Assembly: GCF_947498635.1 (NCBI RefSeq)
Contig: NZ_CANMKV010000013.1
Coordinates: forward strand, 1 to 64,000
Origin: an uncultured Microbulbifer sp.
GTDB taxonomy: Bacteria > Pseudomonadota > Gammaproteobacteria > Pseudomonadales > Cellvibrionaceae
Length of the DNA: 64,000 nucleotides
Direction: 5' to 3'
The notes beneath the pieces are model-generated. The model was not told the DNA's origin and did not search any database. It saw only the letters and a program-made list of their open reading frames with translations. Each line of letters opens with the position of its first letter. The stretch's first letter is position 1. A program made the position numbers and the translations under genes. This document shows, piece after piece, positions 1 to 8,565 of the stretch.

Positions 1-90
1 CTGTTGGTAACCACCGGGAAAATAAAAGTGGACAGGGAAATTGAAGATAAGCTGACGGTCGACTTGTGGGTAAGTGGAAGGTTGGCGTAA
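1..90 (+). CDS. possible C-terminal tail of an upstream gene (partial)
   Basis: Frame 1 is open from the window edge to a TAA at 88-90 and reads 29 residues with alternating charged and hydrophobic positions, ending VDLWVSGRLA. This could be the last strand of a beta-rich protein that starts outside the window. An open frame this short can arise by chance, so the call is tentative and no family is recognised. A stem-loop follows at 117-137. Confidence 0.3.
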   Translation: MLVTTGKIKVDREIEDKLTVDLWVSGRLA

Positions 91-116
91 ATTTAAGAGC
101 GGTGAGTAGGTTATCA

Positions 117-137
117 AAAGCCCCAAAAAGGGGCTTT
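117..137 (-). terminator. stem-loop between convergent transcripts
   Basis: An 8-bp stem (AAAGCCCC / GGGGCTTT) encloses a loop of five A on the plus strand, which is five T on the minus strand. It lies just past the stop codon of the minus-strand gene 160-1134 and probably ends that transcript. It may also serve the gene tail ending at 90. The U-tract is short. Confidence 0.6.
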
Positions 138-159
138 GCCGGCGGCTGAACTCGGAGGG

Positions 160-1134
160 CTATTCCTGTTGCTCGTAGGCATTGTCTGGAACCAAGTCGT
201 AGTGCATCTCTTTCAAGCTCAGCTCATCGAGGGGCACAAGCGCGGAAGGGAGAGAGAAGCGGCGGATTGGGTGGTTACCACAGCAATCCATTACTTCAAT
301 GTCTTCCAGAGTTTCCTGTAGGTTATGTAATAACCCCTTTAGGTATGCGGTACTGGCAGAGGTGAGAGATAGGTATTCGTGTGAGCCACCGAGTTTAACA
401 AAACGGGCTTCACTATCGGCCTCTTCAATTCGAAGCCAGGCCTCACCGTTATCGATATCTGGCTCGCCAAGAATCATAGGGCCGAGAGGGTCTTCATGGA
501 TAGGGGTCAGTCTTGTATCTGCTGGAGAAAGCAGTGAGCCTACCCAGACCCAACCTGAAAGACTGATCCGGCTTAGTTGCCATTCACACAACCAAACCGT
601 TTGATCCTCATCGATACGAAACTCCCGATAGTCTCGTTGGCTGAGGTAGTTGTCGAAACTGACCTGGGTGCTGGGATTATCTCTGCGGAAGCTCTGCAGT
701 TGCTGGGTCATTTCATAGTTAACTTCCCAGTGCTTTTTGAGACGCCACTGCATGGGGTATTGTCCCCATTCGACAATGTACTCCTCTCGCTCAGAGATGG
801 TTTCTACCACGCGCCAGAAAGCACCATCAATCAGGATACAGGTTTCACCTATTTTACATCCGGGAGCGATGATACTAGATTCCGGGGAAGCGTCGGAGGC
901 ACTGACAATATGTTCAGGACGCCCTTCAATTACTTCATACCAGGGGAAACCATGCCGTAGCGGGGGAGGAAAAGCTAGTGCTGGCCGGCCGCCGAGTAAG
1001 CGGCGGAAAAGTACCGACTTCTCAATTTCCAGGTCAGAAAGTGTATAACCCTCCTGTTGAGTGATCTGGCCCCAAGTAAAAGCGGCTCGAATTAAATGTT
1101 TTTCACGGTCTGAAAAGCTCATGGGTGCAATCAT
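160..1134 (-). CDS. hypothetical protein, about 324 aa
   Basis: I do not recognise the family. The protein is acidic and rich in Trp and Glu, with no signal peptide or obvious membrane segment, so it is probably cytoplasmic. The middle (roughly 90-180) has several aromatic-rich stretches such as VEWGQYPMQWRLKKHWEV, and the C-terminal part contains an MDCCGNHPIRRF stretch with paired cysteines. The start is uncertain: ATG at 1134, a second ATG at 1122 giving MSFSDREKHL, or an upstream TTG at 1140 are all possible and none has a strong ribosome binding site. It stands alone, convergent with whatever precedes the window and divergent from the hydrolase gene at 1276. A terminator-like hairpin follows the stop. 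Confidence 0.6.
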   Translation of the reverse strand: MIAPMSFSDREKHLIRAAFTWGQITQQEGYTLSDLEIEKSVLFRRLLGGRPALAFPPPLRHGFPWYEVIEGRPEHIVSASDASPESSIIAPGCKIGETCILIDGAFWRVVETISEREEYIVEWGQYPMQWRLKKHWEVNYEMTQQLQSFRRDNPSTQVSFDNYLSQRDYREFRIDEDQTVWLCEWQLSRISLSGWVWVGSLLSPADTRLTPIHEDPLGPMILGEPDIDNGEAWLRIEEADSEARFVKLGGSHEYLSLTSASTAYLKGLLHNLQETLEDIEVMDCCGNHPIRRFSLPSALVPLDELSLKEMHYDLVPDNAYEQQE

Positions 1135-1275
1135 GGGCAAACTAAAACGGAAACCTTACCACTGTGGGAGGGCGGGTGCTAATGCAATTCTGTGACTCGA
1201 GCTAGCCAAGGACAGGAATGTCTGAAGTTGGATACACTGTCATGCTCGACGTTATAGGTTAAGGAGAATACTGTC

Positions 1276-2721
1276 GTGATAGGGTTTAGGGGGCTACTTT
1301 ATGGTGCAGTCATGTTATGGGGCTTGTTGACTACCCCCATGTTGATCTCGGAGGAAGTAACTGACTTACAGGATTGCTACTTGGATGGTTGGGGTCAACC
1401 ATTACGATGCACACGAATTCCTGTAGGTGAGGGGGATGCCGAAGTGACTCTGGCCGTGTTCGTATCACCGGCTATGAATAAAGTACAACGGGAACCTTTG
1501 TATCTCCTTGCTGGGGGGCCGGGCCAAGCGGCGAGTGACTTAGCACCATTTCTGCACAAGTTTCGAAAAATTAATCAAAACCATGCAATCGTCATGGTGG
1601 ATCGTCGAGGAACTGGGCTTTCCCGCTCATTTGACTGTGGTATTGATCGGGATACACCGATGGATTTGGAGTTTATATCCAAAGCTCTTGAGAAGTGTTA
1701 TTTACAGCAGGCGAATTTTGCGAATTCATTGAGTAGCCGGCAGTCTGTTGAAGACCTGGAACGAGTGCGAAAGCACCTCAATCATCAGCGTATATCCCTC
1801 TGGGGCGGTTCCTGGGGGACTCGTACAGCACTTCTTTATCAACAATGGTATCCCAATAGTTTAAAAGCCCTGGTGTTGGATGCGGTAGCGCCAATCGATT
1901 CAAAAGTATTTTTGAGCGCGACAGCAGCCGAAGACGCATTAAAAATATTGGTGCGTGACTGCCTATCTGATGTGAGCTGTTCTAAATTTGGGAACTGGAG
2001 AACTGTACTGGATCAACTATTAAATGATTGGAATAAATCTATAGCGGTCGACTTCCCTGATCCCAATACGGGGAAGCCAATGGCGCATCCGATGTCTCGT
2101 TGGGTTTTACAAAATGCGATACGTACTGCACTTTACTCTCCAGAGGCGGCTGTACAAATACCATTTGCTATACAGCAGGCCGGTCTGGGTAATTATTATC
2201 CGCTATCGGGAATTCTAGGTTTATTTCCCGATGGCACTTCAGGAATGTCACTTGGTTTAACGCTCTCCATCGCCTGTGCAGAGGAGTTATCCCGGCTTAG
2301 CGAGGAGGAAATTGCTGCGGATATCCGGGGTACTTTTGTAGGAGATGCTTTCTTCGGGATATTCGAAAGTGGCTGCGAAGTTTGGCCAGTACCTGATAGA
2401 GCTTATGAGCAGCCTGAGTTGCGCAAGCACCCGGTACTTTTGATTTCAGGTGAAGCCGATCCGATTACTCCTCCAGCGTACGCTGAAAAACAGCTTGGGT
2501 ATTTAGTGAATAAACAGCACTTGGTCGTTAGCAGCGGTGGCCATATCAATTCAATGAGAGGGTGTATACCTCGGTTGATTAAAGAGTTTCTTGAGTCGCC
2601 AGAAAAGAAACTCGAGCAGACTTGTATTACTGATATAAATAGGCCTCCTTTTACGGCGGGAATTTATGGGCCCGCAATAGAAGGACCTAAACGAAAGCAC
2701 TTAGAGGAAAAAGGACTGTGA
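1276..2721 (+). CDS. secreted alpha/beta hydrolase, S33 peptidase (TAP-like) family
   Basis: Predicted serine hydrolase of the proline iminopeptidase / tripeptidyl aminopeptidase type. A hydrophobic N-terminus (about 5-25) looks like a signal peptide, so export to the periplasm or beyond is likely. The oxyanion-loop motif LLAGGPGQ lies at 77-84, the nucleophile elbow GGSWG places Ser179, and the other triad members fit Asp395 (SGEADPITPP) and His423 (SSGGHINS). At 481 aa it has the usual length. The GTG start is preceded by AAGGAG. Its TGA overlaps the GTG start of the ABC ATPase by four bases (GTGA), so the hydrolase and the exporter are translationally coupled. Family members release N-terminal residues from peptides; the substrate here is unknown. 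Confidence 0.8.
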   Translation: MIGFRGLLYGAVMLWGLLTTPMLISEEVTDLQDCYLDGWGQPLRCTRIPVGEGDAEVTLAVFVSPAMNKVQREPLYLLAGGPGQAASDLAPFLHKFRKINQNHAIVMVDRRGTGLSRSFDCGIDRDTPMDLEFISKALEKCYLQQANFANSLSSRQSVEDLERVRKHLNHQRISLWGGSWGTRTALLYQQWYPNSLKALVLDAVAPIDSKVFLSATAAEDALKILVRDCLSDVSCSKFGNWRTVLDQLLNDWNKSIAVDFPDPNTGKPMAHPMSRWVLQNAIRTALYSPEAAVQIPFAIQQAGLGNYYPLSGILGLFPDGTSGMSLGLTLSIACAEELSRLSEEEIAADIRGTFVGDAFFGIFESGCEVWPVPDRAYEQPELRKHPVLLISGEADPITPPAYAEKQLGYLVNKQHLVVSSGGHINSMRGCIPRLIKEFLESPEKKLEQTCITDINRPPFTAGIYGPAIEGPKRKHLEEKGL

Positions 2722-3467
2722 TCAGGGTTGATTCTGTCTATAAGAAATTCGCGGCGAAACCTATATTGCGAAATCTTAGTTTTTCTGCGGCCGATGGGCA
2801 GGTCACGGCTTTGCTCGGGGCGAATGGGGCGGGGAAGACCACTTGCTTGCGGATTATTGCTGGTCTGCTGAAAGCGGATCGCGGAAAGGTTTTCGTTGGG
2901 GGGCTAGAGCCCAGCCAGCATCCAAAAGATGTACGGCGGCAGCTGGGTATTGTCGGCGATAGGGAGGGACTTTACGAGCGTCTCACCGTTGCAGAGTACC
3001 TATCCTTTTTTGCTAGTGCACAGGGACTGGCTGGGACGGAGCTTGAAGAGGCATTACTGGCGGTAAAGGGTGAGCTGGAATTATCGGATCTTTGGAATCG
3101 CCGCACAAAGGGGTTTTCCCAGGGGGAGCGAATGAAAGTCTCCTTGGCCCGGGCATTGGTCCACCGCCCTGCACATTTGATTCTTGATGAGCCGACACGG
3201 GGGCTGGATGTACTCGCGGCCCGCTTGTTACGCAAAACACTACTGCGCTTGCGCTCGGAGGGGAGCACAATTTTATTTTCCAGCCATATTATGGCGGAGG
3301 TTCTTGAACTATCCGATAGCGTTCTGGTGATGGCGGATGGCGCAATAGTTGGCAGCGGAACACCCGATGAGCTTATGGCACAAACCGGCTGCGGCAACCT
3401 TGAGGACAGTTTTGTGCGCCTTGCTTATGGAGACTTGAGGGAGGGGAGCCGGCATGAGTATTTTTAG
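2718..3467 (+). CDS. ABC transporter ATP-binding protein, NatA-like
   Basis: Cytoplasmic ATPase of an ABC-2 type exporter. Walker A GANGAGKTT is at 34-42, the signature reads FSQGE (133-137) instead of the usual LSGGQ, and Walker B LILDEP starts at 154. The Q-loop region reads GDREGLYERLT, resembling the NatA sodium-exporter group where the Gln is replaced. The 249 aa length is complete. It starts with GTG inside the stop codon of the upstream hydrolase and overlaps the permease gene by 14 bases, so all three genes form one operon. The substrate (ion, peptide or lipid) cannot be read from the sequence; NatA/NatB export of sodium is only the closest named relative. Confidence 0.85.
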   Translation: MIRVDSVYKKFAAKPILRNLSFSAADGQVTALLGANGAGKTTCLRIIAGLLKADRGKVFVGGLEPSQHPKDVRRQLGIVGDREGLYERLTVAEYLSFFASAQGLAGTELEEALLAVKGELELSDLWNRRTKGFSQGERMKVSLARALVHRPAHLILDEPTRGLDVLAARLLRKTLLRLRSEGSTILFSSHIMAEVLELSDSVLVMADGAIVGSGTPDELMAQTGCGNLEDSFVRLAYGDLREGSRHEYF

Positions 3468-4647
3468 GAATATGCGATCTCGGCAAATGCGGGGGCTGCT
3501 TCTTAAGGAGTTTCGAGAGGTCTGGCGTGATCGACGGGCTTTAGGGATCACACTGGGTTTTACCCTGCTATTTCCTCTGCTGATGATTGGCAGTGGTGCT
3601 TTATCTTACAAGGTAATGTCGGAAACCTCCTTTGCCGTAGCTGTTGTCGGCGGAGAACATGCTCCTTTATTGGAGGAGCAGTTACGTGGGGGAGACTTGC
3701 GTATTGAGCCACTGCAGGGTGGGGTGCCGCAGGAACTTTTGCAGGGTAAATATGATGTGGTTTTACAAATAGGCAAAAATTTTGCGGAAGATTATCGCGA
3801 CTTGCTGTCCCCTACGGTGTATTTATATGTGGATAGTGCAGACAAGTCTGGAGGGCGCGGAGCACAGCGGGTTCAAGAGCAGTTGGCGCGGCTTCAGCAA
3901 ACGATCATGCAGCAGCGGTTAGCGGTTCGAGGTATTGCCGCCCAGACTTTGTCCCCCTGGCAACTTGAGGTGCGGGATGTCAGTACTCCGTCTAGTCGTG
4001 GAGTAGCCATTTTGGGGCTGATGGTTCCGGTACTATTGATCATGGGGTTAATGGTATGCAGCACTGCTCCCTCTATTGATACCTCGGCGGGGGAGCGTGA
4101 ACGCATGAGTGTCGAAATTTTATTGCAGCAACCTTTAAGCGGCTGGCAGGTTGTTGTGGCAAAAGTTTTGGCGGTTACTAGTATTGCTTGGTTTGGTGCA
4201 CTCCTGTCTCTCGCAGTGTTGACGATATCTTTTAGTTTGCTCCCGTTAGCGGAGATTGGAGTACGCTTTTCTGCAGGTCTCTCTGAGTTGATAGCGATGA
4301 GCATAATATTGTTGCCCCTTGCGCTCTTGGTTGCCGTATTGCAAATTTTACTGTCGTTGCGTTCCCGCTCCTTCAAGGATGCTCAGGTTCAGCTGAGTAT
4401 TTTGCAGGCTCTTCCTGTCACACTGTTAGTTGGATTAAAACTGTCCAATATTGAGCTGGATGCTCCCATTTGGCAGCTGGTCCCACTGGTTGGGCAGCAA
4501 CAGTGGCTGAGCGCGCTCATGGCTGGGGAGCCAATTTCGACACGCCTGGCCCTGGCTGGCTCTGTGGTCACCCTTTCTTTGGTTGGGCTGTGTATATTAG
4601 TAGGTGCCCGTGCTTTACGACGTGAAAGCTTACTCGGGGCAACCTAG
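3454..4647 (+). CDS. ABC-2 type permease, NatB-like
   Basis: Membrane partner of the preceding ATPase. One membrane segment lies near residues 30-50, followed by a roughly 120-residue extracytoplasmic domain, then about five segments from 180 to the C-terminus. This is the layout of ABC-2 permeases of the NatB/YhaP group. The motif SAGERERMSVEILLQQPLSGWQ near 215 fits the conserved cytoplasmic loop found after the second membrane segment. Its start lies inside the ATPase gene. The next gene, alr, follows after 25 bases and could be read through. Confidence 0.8.
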   Translation: MSIFRNMRSRQMRGLLLKEFREVWRDRRALGITLGFTLLFPLLMIGSGALSYKVMSETSFAVAVVGGEHAPLLEEQLRGGDLRIEPLQGGVPQELLQGKYDVVLQIGKNFAEDYRDLLSPTVYLYVDSADKSGGRGAQRVQEQLARLQQTIMQQRLAVRGIAAQTLSPWQLEVRDVSTPSSRGVAILGLMVPVLLIMGLMVCSTAPSIDTSAGERERMSVEILLQQPLSGWQVVVAKVLAVTSIAWFGALLSLAVLTISFSLLPLAEIGVRFSAGLSELIAMSIILLPLALLVAVLQILLSLRSRSFKDAQVQLSILQALPVTLLVGLKLSNIELDAPIWQLVPLVGQQQWLSALMAGEPISTRLALAGSVVTLSLVGLCILVGARALRRESLLGAT

Positions 4648-4672
4648 CTGGTGAACTAAGAGTTGTGATGGC

Positions 4673-5785
4673 ATGAACGATTTCCGCGAAGGGTTGCTGA
4701 GCATTAATTTGCAGTCCATTGCTGGTAACTACCTGGACCTGAATAAACGTCTGAGGAGCGGTGCCAAGTGTGGCGCTGTGGTCAAAGCAGATGCTTATGG
4801 CCTCGGGATGAGTCAAGTGGTACCAGCGCTCTTTCGGCAGGGGTGCCGTGACTTCTTCGTTGCTACTCAAGCGGAAGGGGAGCGTTTGCGTAAGGAGTTG
4901 GGTGATAGTGTCCAGATCGTCATCCTCACAGGGGTCCGCGCTGGTGCAGAGTTGGAGTGCGCAAAGGCGGGGCTGATGCCCACGCTTTTTACTCTGGAGC
5001 AGCTGCGACACTGGGTCGATATCTGTGCTCAAGCAGAAATCGAAGGCCCCTGTGCGGTAAAAATCGATTCGGGGATGACTCGCTTGGGGATGGGCCCGGA
5101 GGAATTCGACCTGCTGTTGCGTGACAGGCAGCTATTAGCCTCGGCAGATATCCGTATCCTACTGAGTCATCTAGCCTGCGCAGATGAGCCGCAGCATCCA
5201 CAAAATGACATTCAGTTGCGTAGCTTTAAGGAGGCGGGTGAAAAGTTACGGGTTCTATGCCCGGAGGTGCAGCTCAGTCTTGCTAATTCATCGGGTATTT
5301 TTCTCGGAGAGGATTATCACTTTGATATTGCGCGCCCGGGTTCCGCACTCTACGGCGTTAACCCCATTCCCGGTACCCCCAATCCGATGCGTCCAACAGT
5401 GACGTTGAGCCTGCCCATTGTGCAGAAACGTCTGGTTAGTCGCGAACAGTCGGTGGGTTATGGTGCGACCCAGCAGGTGACGGCGGGGAGCTGGCTGGCG
5501 GTGGCCCGCGGTGGTTACGCCGACGGTATAATTCGCGCTCAAGGAGGCCGGGGCTGCGGTTGGGCCTGTGGGCGCCAGCTACCGATAATCGGGCGTATCT
5601 CCATGGATTCCACCACGTTTGATATTTCTGCATTGTCCCACGACGAGCGAGATTCTCTTCAGTCGATTGAGATCCTCAACAATAACCTGACGGTGGATGC
5701 CGTAGCTGAGCACGCCGGTACAATCGGTTATGAAGTGCTGACAAGCCTGGGGCACCGCTATTTTCGTCGCTACATAAAAAGTTGA
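4673..5785 (+). CDS. alr: alanine racemase
   Basis: PLP-dependent interconversion of L- and D-alanine for peptidoglycan, in the cytoplasm. The PLP-binding lysine is K38 in AVVKADAYGLG, and the second catalytic residue is Y263 in SVGYGATQ. The conserved IDSGMTRLGM (131-140) and RPGSALYG (221-228) are present. The 370 aa length is slightly above the E. coli enzyme. The TGA stop overlaps the TTG start of birA (TTGA). Its place ahead of birA and behind an ABC exporter is not the common context for alr, which more often follows dnaB. Confidence 0.95.
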   Translation: MNDFREGLLSINLQSIAGNYLDLNKRLRSGAKCGAVVKADAYGLGMSQVVPALFRQGCRDFFVATQAEGERLRKELGDSVQIVILTGVRAGAELECAKAGLMPTLFTLEQLRHWVDICAQAEIEGPCAVKIDSGMTRLGMGPEEFDLLLRDRQLLASADIRILLSHLACADEPQHPQNDIQLRSFKEAGEKLRVLCPEVQLSLANSSGIFLGEDYHFDIARPGSALYGVNPIPGTPNPMRPTVTLSLPIVQKRLVSREQSVGYGATQQVTAGSWLAVARGGYADGIIRAQGGRGCGWACGRQLPIIGRISMDSTTFDISALSHDERDSLQSIEILNNNLTVDAVAEHAGTIGYEVLTSLGHRYFRRYIKS

Positions 5786-6792
5786 TCACCTTGCAAGACA
5801 CTATCACAAAATATCCACTGGAGCCGTTGCGTCCGGTACTGGAATTATTGGCTGATGGCGAGATGCACTCTGGCGAGTCTCTCGGCGAAGCTTTGGGAGT
5901 TAGCCGCGCAGCGGTGTGGAAACAAATACAGAAACTAGAACAGTACGGTCTGCAGTTGGAGTCCATCAAGGGGCGCGGATATCGTATACCTGGTGGGCTG
6001 GATCTTCTCTGCGCGAAAAAAATTAACAGCACACTCGATGATAAGGCGGAGGCTCTATTACGCGAACTGATTCTCTTTGATGAAGTGGACTCTACAAATG
6101 CTCAATTGTTGTCTCTGATGGAAGAGGGCAGTGGGCATGCCATCGCCATACTCTCCGAGCGCCAGAGTGCGGGTCGCGGACGCCGAGGCCGCCGTTGGAT
6201 CAGCCCGTATGCGTCCGGTATCAGCCTCTCCGTTGGGTGGGAATTTAATGGCGGCGTTCAGTGTCTTGAAGGACTGAGCCTTGCCGTTGGGGTGGCAATT
6301 GCTCGGGCTTTGAACCGCTTCTCGGTACCGGATATACGTCTTAAATGGCCTAACGATGTGTGGTGTCGTGGTCGCAAGCTCGCGGGGGTTTTGCTGGAGC
6401 TCAAGGGTGATCTCACCGACCGTTGTGCCGTGGTGATCGGTATAGGGTTGAACAGCGGCCTGCGTGATAGTTGCGCGAGTGGGATCGACCAGCCCTGGGC
6501 TGACTTGCAGCAGGTTAAGCCTGGGATTCCCCGCAATCAATTGGCGGCGGCTCTTTTAACAGAGTTACTGCCGGTATTAGATAGCTACACAGAACTGGGC
6601 TTTGGTGCCTATCGAGATGTTTGGATGCAGCTAGATCAGTTTGCCGGACGAGAGGTCACACTACAGGCCGGTAATCAGACCTGGAAGGGAGTGGCGGCAG
6701 GGGTAAGCCGTGGAGGCGCTTTGATTTTGAATATGGATGGTGAATTACGACATTTTCACGGTGGCGAAATCTCTTTACGGGGGCAGCTTTGA
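5782..6792 (+). CDS. birA: biotin-protein ligase / biotin operon repressor
   Basis: Activates biotin to biotinyl-AMP and attaches it to the carrier protein of acetyl-CoA carboxylase. With its DNA-binding domain it may also repress biotin synthesis genes. A winged-helix domain (about 17-70, with GVSRAAVWKQIQKLEQYG) precedes the catalytic domain holding GRGRRGR at 131-137 and KWPND at 188-192; a small C-terminal domain follows. The length, 336 aa, is close to E. coli BirA. The start used is TTG at 5782, overlapping the alr stop; an internal start cannot be excluded. The stop overlaps the coaX start. Confidence 0.95.
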   Translation: MITLQDTITKYPLEPLRPVLELLADGEMHSGESLGEALGVSRAAVWKQIQKLEQYGLQLESIKGRGYRIPGGLDLLCAKKINSTLDDKAEALLRELILFDEVDSTNAQLLSLMEEGSGHAIAILSERQSAGRGRRGRRWISPYASGISLSVGWEFNGGVQCLEGLSLAVGVAIARALNRFSVPDIRLKWPNDVWCRGRKLAGVLLELKGDLTDRCAVVIGIGLNSGLRDSCASGIDQPWADLQQVKPGIPRNQLAAALLTELLPVLDSYTELGFGAYRDVWMQLDQFAGREVTLQAGNQTWKGVAAGVSRGGALILNMDGELRHFHGGEISLRGQL

Positions 6793-7526
6793 TTCTCGAA
6801 TTGGATATAGGTAATACCCGCGGCAAGTGGCGCTTGTTGAGTAAGGGGCAGGTAAAGACCAGGGGTAGCTTTCAAACTGCTGATCTACGTGCCGGAGACC
6901 TACCTAAAGGGTGGGATCTACTTAATCCCAAAAGAGTACGTGTAGTCAATGTGGCGGGCCCGGTCGTTGCCGATACTTTGCAGGGGCATATCCAGGCGTT
7001 GTTTTCCTTGGAGGTAGAGTTTTCCCAGGTGTTAGAGGAGTGTGCTGGTGTTGCCTGTGGTTATGAAAACCATCGTCTTCTTGGGGCCGATCGCTGGCTG
7101 GCCATGCTGGCGGCGTTTGACCGAGACCGCCGGGCGGCTCTAATTGTGGACTGTGGCAGCGCAGTAACTTTGGATTTATTGGACAATAATGGACGTCACC
7201 TGGGGGGGTATATTGTCCCAGGTATCGGCCTGATGCAGCGATCGCTGTATCTCGATACCCATGCGGCTAAAAGTGCGCAGGAAGTTGCCTTCATAGAATC
7301 CCTTGAGGCTGGCCGCAATACCGACGAAGCGATTAATCGCGGGTTGCTGCTAATGGTACTGGGGGCTATTGATCGCGCGCTGGAGGAATTGTGCGAATTC
7401 TGTGACGGGGAGCCTCTTTTGTGGCTAACCGGCGGTGATGCTCCGCTGCTGTCAGCTCTTTACCAGCAGGATCATCGTCTGGCGCCTGAACTGGTAATGG
7501 ATGGGCTGGCGTTAAGTAATCCTTGA
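6789..7526 (+). CDS. coaX: type III pantothenate kinase
   Basis: Phosphorylates pantothenate in the first step of coenzyme A synthesis. It has the ASKHA-fold P-loop DIGNTRGKWR near residue 5, LLGADRWLAM near 98, the DCGSAVTLDLL motif near 120 and GGYIVPG near 138. Length is 245 aa, normal for CoaX. It begins with TTG overlapping the birA TGA, the second TTGA junction in this operon. The birA-coaX pair is a known Pseudomonas arrangement. Confidence 0.93.
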   Translation: MILELDIGNTRGKWRLLSKGQVKTRGSFQTADLRAGDLPKGWDLLNPKRVRVVNVAGPVVADTLQGHIQALFSLEVEFSQVLEECAGVACGYENHRLLGADRWLAMLAAFDRDRRAALIVDCGSAVTLDLLDNNGRHLGGYIVPGIGLMQRSLYLDTHAAKSAQEVAFIESLEAGRNTDEAINRGLLLMVLGAIDRALEELCEFCDGEPLLWLTGGDAPLLSALYQQDHRLAPELVMDGLALSNP

Positions 7527-7540
7527 TGAAATAACACACT

Positions 7541-8230
7541 ATGCGCTGGATAGCTCTTTTTTTACTGTTGTTGAATGTTGGAATCTTTGCTTGGTTCGCT
7601 TTGGGCTCCGGCGCTCAAGAAGAGGCGGTAAGAGTTACAGAAGAAAAAGTGGGGGTGCAAAACAAGCGTATTATTCTGGTTGGCGAAGTGTCGCCACAGA
7701 CGCTCCCCCCTTTGACCGACTCCCCTGCGCGGTCGCTTGTCGATCACTCCGCAGAGCAGCTCTGCACCTTATTAGGACCTTTTTCAGAAGAGCATCAGGG
7801 AGCAGCGATCGTGCAACGCCTAAAAGCTTTGCAGGCCTCGGCTGAGCTGCGCGATATCGAAATGCAAGGGCCAATGCGTTATTGGGTCTTTTTGCCGCCG
7901 TTGAACTCCCGGCGGGAAGCCTTTAACCGATTGCGTGAATTGCAGGCCCAGGGGATAGACAGCTACGTAATTCCAAAGGGAGCGCTCGCTGATGGTATCT
8001 CGTTTGGTATTTTTAGTGAGCGCAAGCGGGCCGAGACTCTGACAGATAATCTGGTGGGGCGGGGGGTTCGTGCCCAGCTCCGCGAAGAACCTCAGACACA
8101 TAGAGAGCGATGGGTGGTCTTAGCCCCTGGCGCCTCAGATCATTTGGCCCCCGAATTTTGGCATCGGTTGCAGCAGGAATATCCAGAGTTGGACCGGCGT
8201 CGAAACCTCTGTGCTGAGGTGGCGGGCTGA
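7541..8230 (+). CDS. membrane-anchored SPOR-like protein
   Basis: A 229-aa protein with one N-terminal membrane anchor (about 3-21) and a predicted periplasmic remainder. Residues about 110-195 contain two repeated beta-alpha units with YWVFLPPLNSRREAFNRL and YVIPKGALADGISFGIF, which fits the SPOR peptidoglycan-binding fold. A low-complexity linker sits between. It follows coaX by 14 bases and precedes the tRNA cluster, the same place as a hypothetical protein in Pseudomonas. SPOR domains bind denuded glycan strands at the division septum; that role is inferred here. Confidence 0.7.
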   Translation: MRWIALFLLLLNVGIFAWFALGSGAQEEAVRVTEEKVGVQNKRIILVGEVSPQTLPPLTDSPARSLVDHSAEQLCTLLGPFSEEHQGAAIVQRLKALQASAELRDIEMQGPMRYWVFLPPLNSRREAFNRLRELQAQGIDSYVIPKGALADGISFGIFSERKRAETLTDNLVGRGVRAQLREEPQTHRERWVVLAPGASDHLAPEFWHRLQQEYPELDRRRNLCAEVAG

Positions 8231-8342
8231 AGGGCCGCCGGACGATAGGTCTAGATCCTAACCAATTAATTATTTAAAGCCCGTATTCTTTGAGAGAAGT
8301 ATTAGGCGACACAAAAATTCTGATTTATCTGCAAAAAGGGTG

Positions 8343-8371
8343 TTGCGTGTCGGGATAACATCCCATAGAAT
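8343..8371 (+). promoter_or_regulatory. promoter of the tRNA-tuf operon
   Basis: The -35 box TTGCGT (8343-8348), a 17-bp spacer and the -10 box TAGAAT (8366-8371) are followed by a GC-rich discriminator (cccgcctcc). An A/T-rich tract around 8309-8337 could act as an UP element. This is the layout of stable-RNA promoters under stringent control. Confidence 0.75.
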
Positions 8372-8424
8372 CCCGCCTCCACTGACAGGGCAGATTTATC
8401 GGTCTTGGCAGTGTACGGGATAGT

Positions 8425-8500
8425 GCTGGCGTAGCTCAGTTGGTAGAGCAGCTGACTTGTAATCAGCCGGTCGGGGGTTCGACTCCTCTCGCCAGCTCCA
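8425..8500 (+). tRNA. tRNA-Thr (anticodon TGT)
   Basis: A 76-nt cloverleaf with acceptor stem GCTGGCG/CGCCAGC, a D-loop containing AGTTGGTAGA, the anticodon TGT in the loop after CTGACT, the T-arm GGGGGTTCGACTCC and an encoded CCA. It reads ACA. First gene of the cluster Thr-Tyr-Gly-Thr-tuf, equivalent to the thrU end of the E. coli cluster. Confidence 0.97.
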
Positions 8501-8565
8501 TTTTATCCCGGTGTTGTTCAGCATTGATTTTTGCAGCTAAGTCTGTGAATTTTAAAGAAAAAGTG

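Noticed and set aside
1228..1257. TTGGAT-18-TTATAG as promoter for the S33 hydrolase gene
   Set aside because: It would start transcription on the ribosome binding site, leaving almost no leader; spacing and match are poor.
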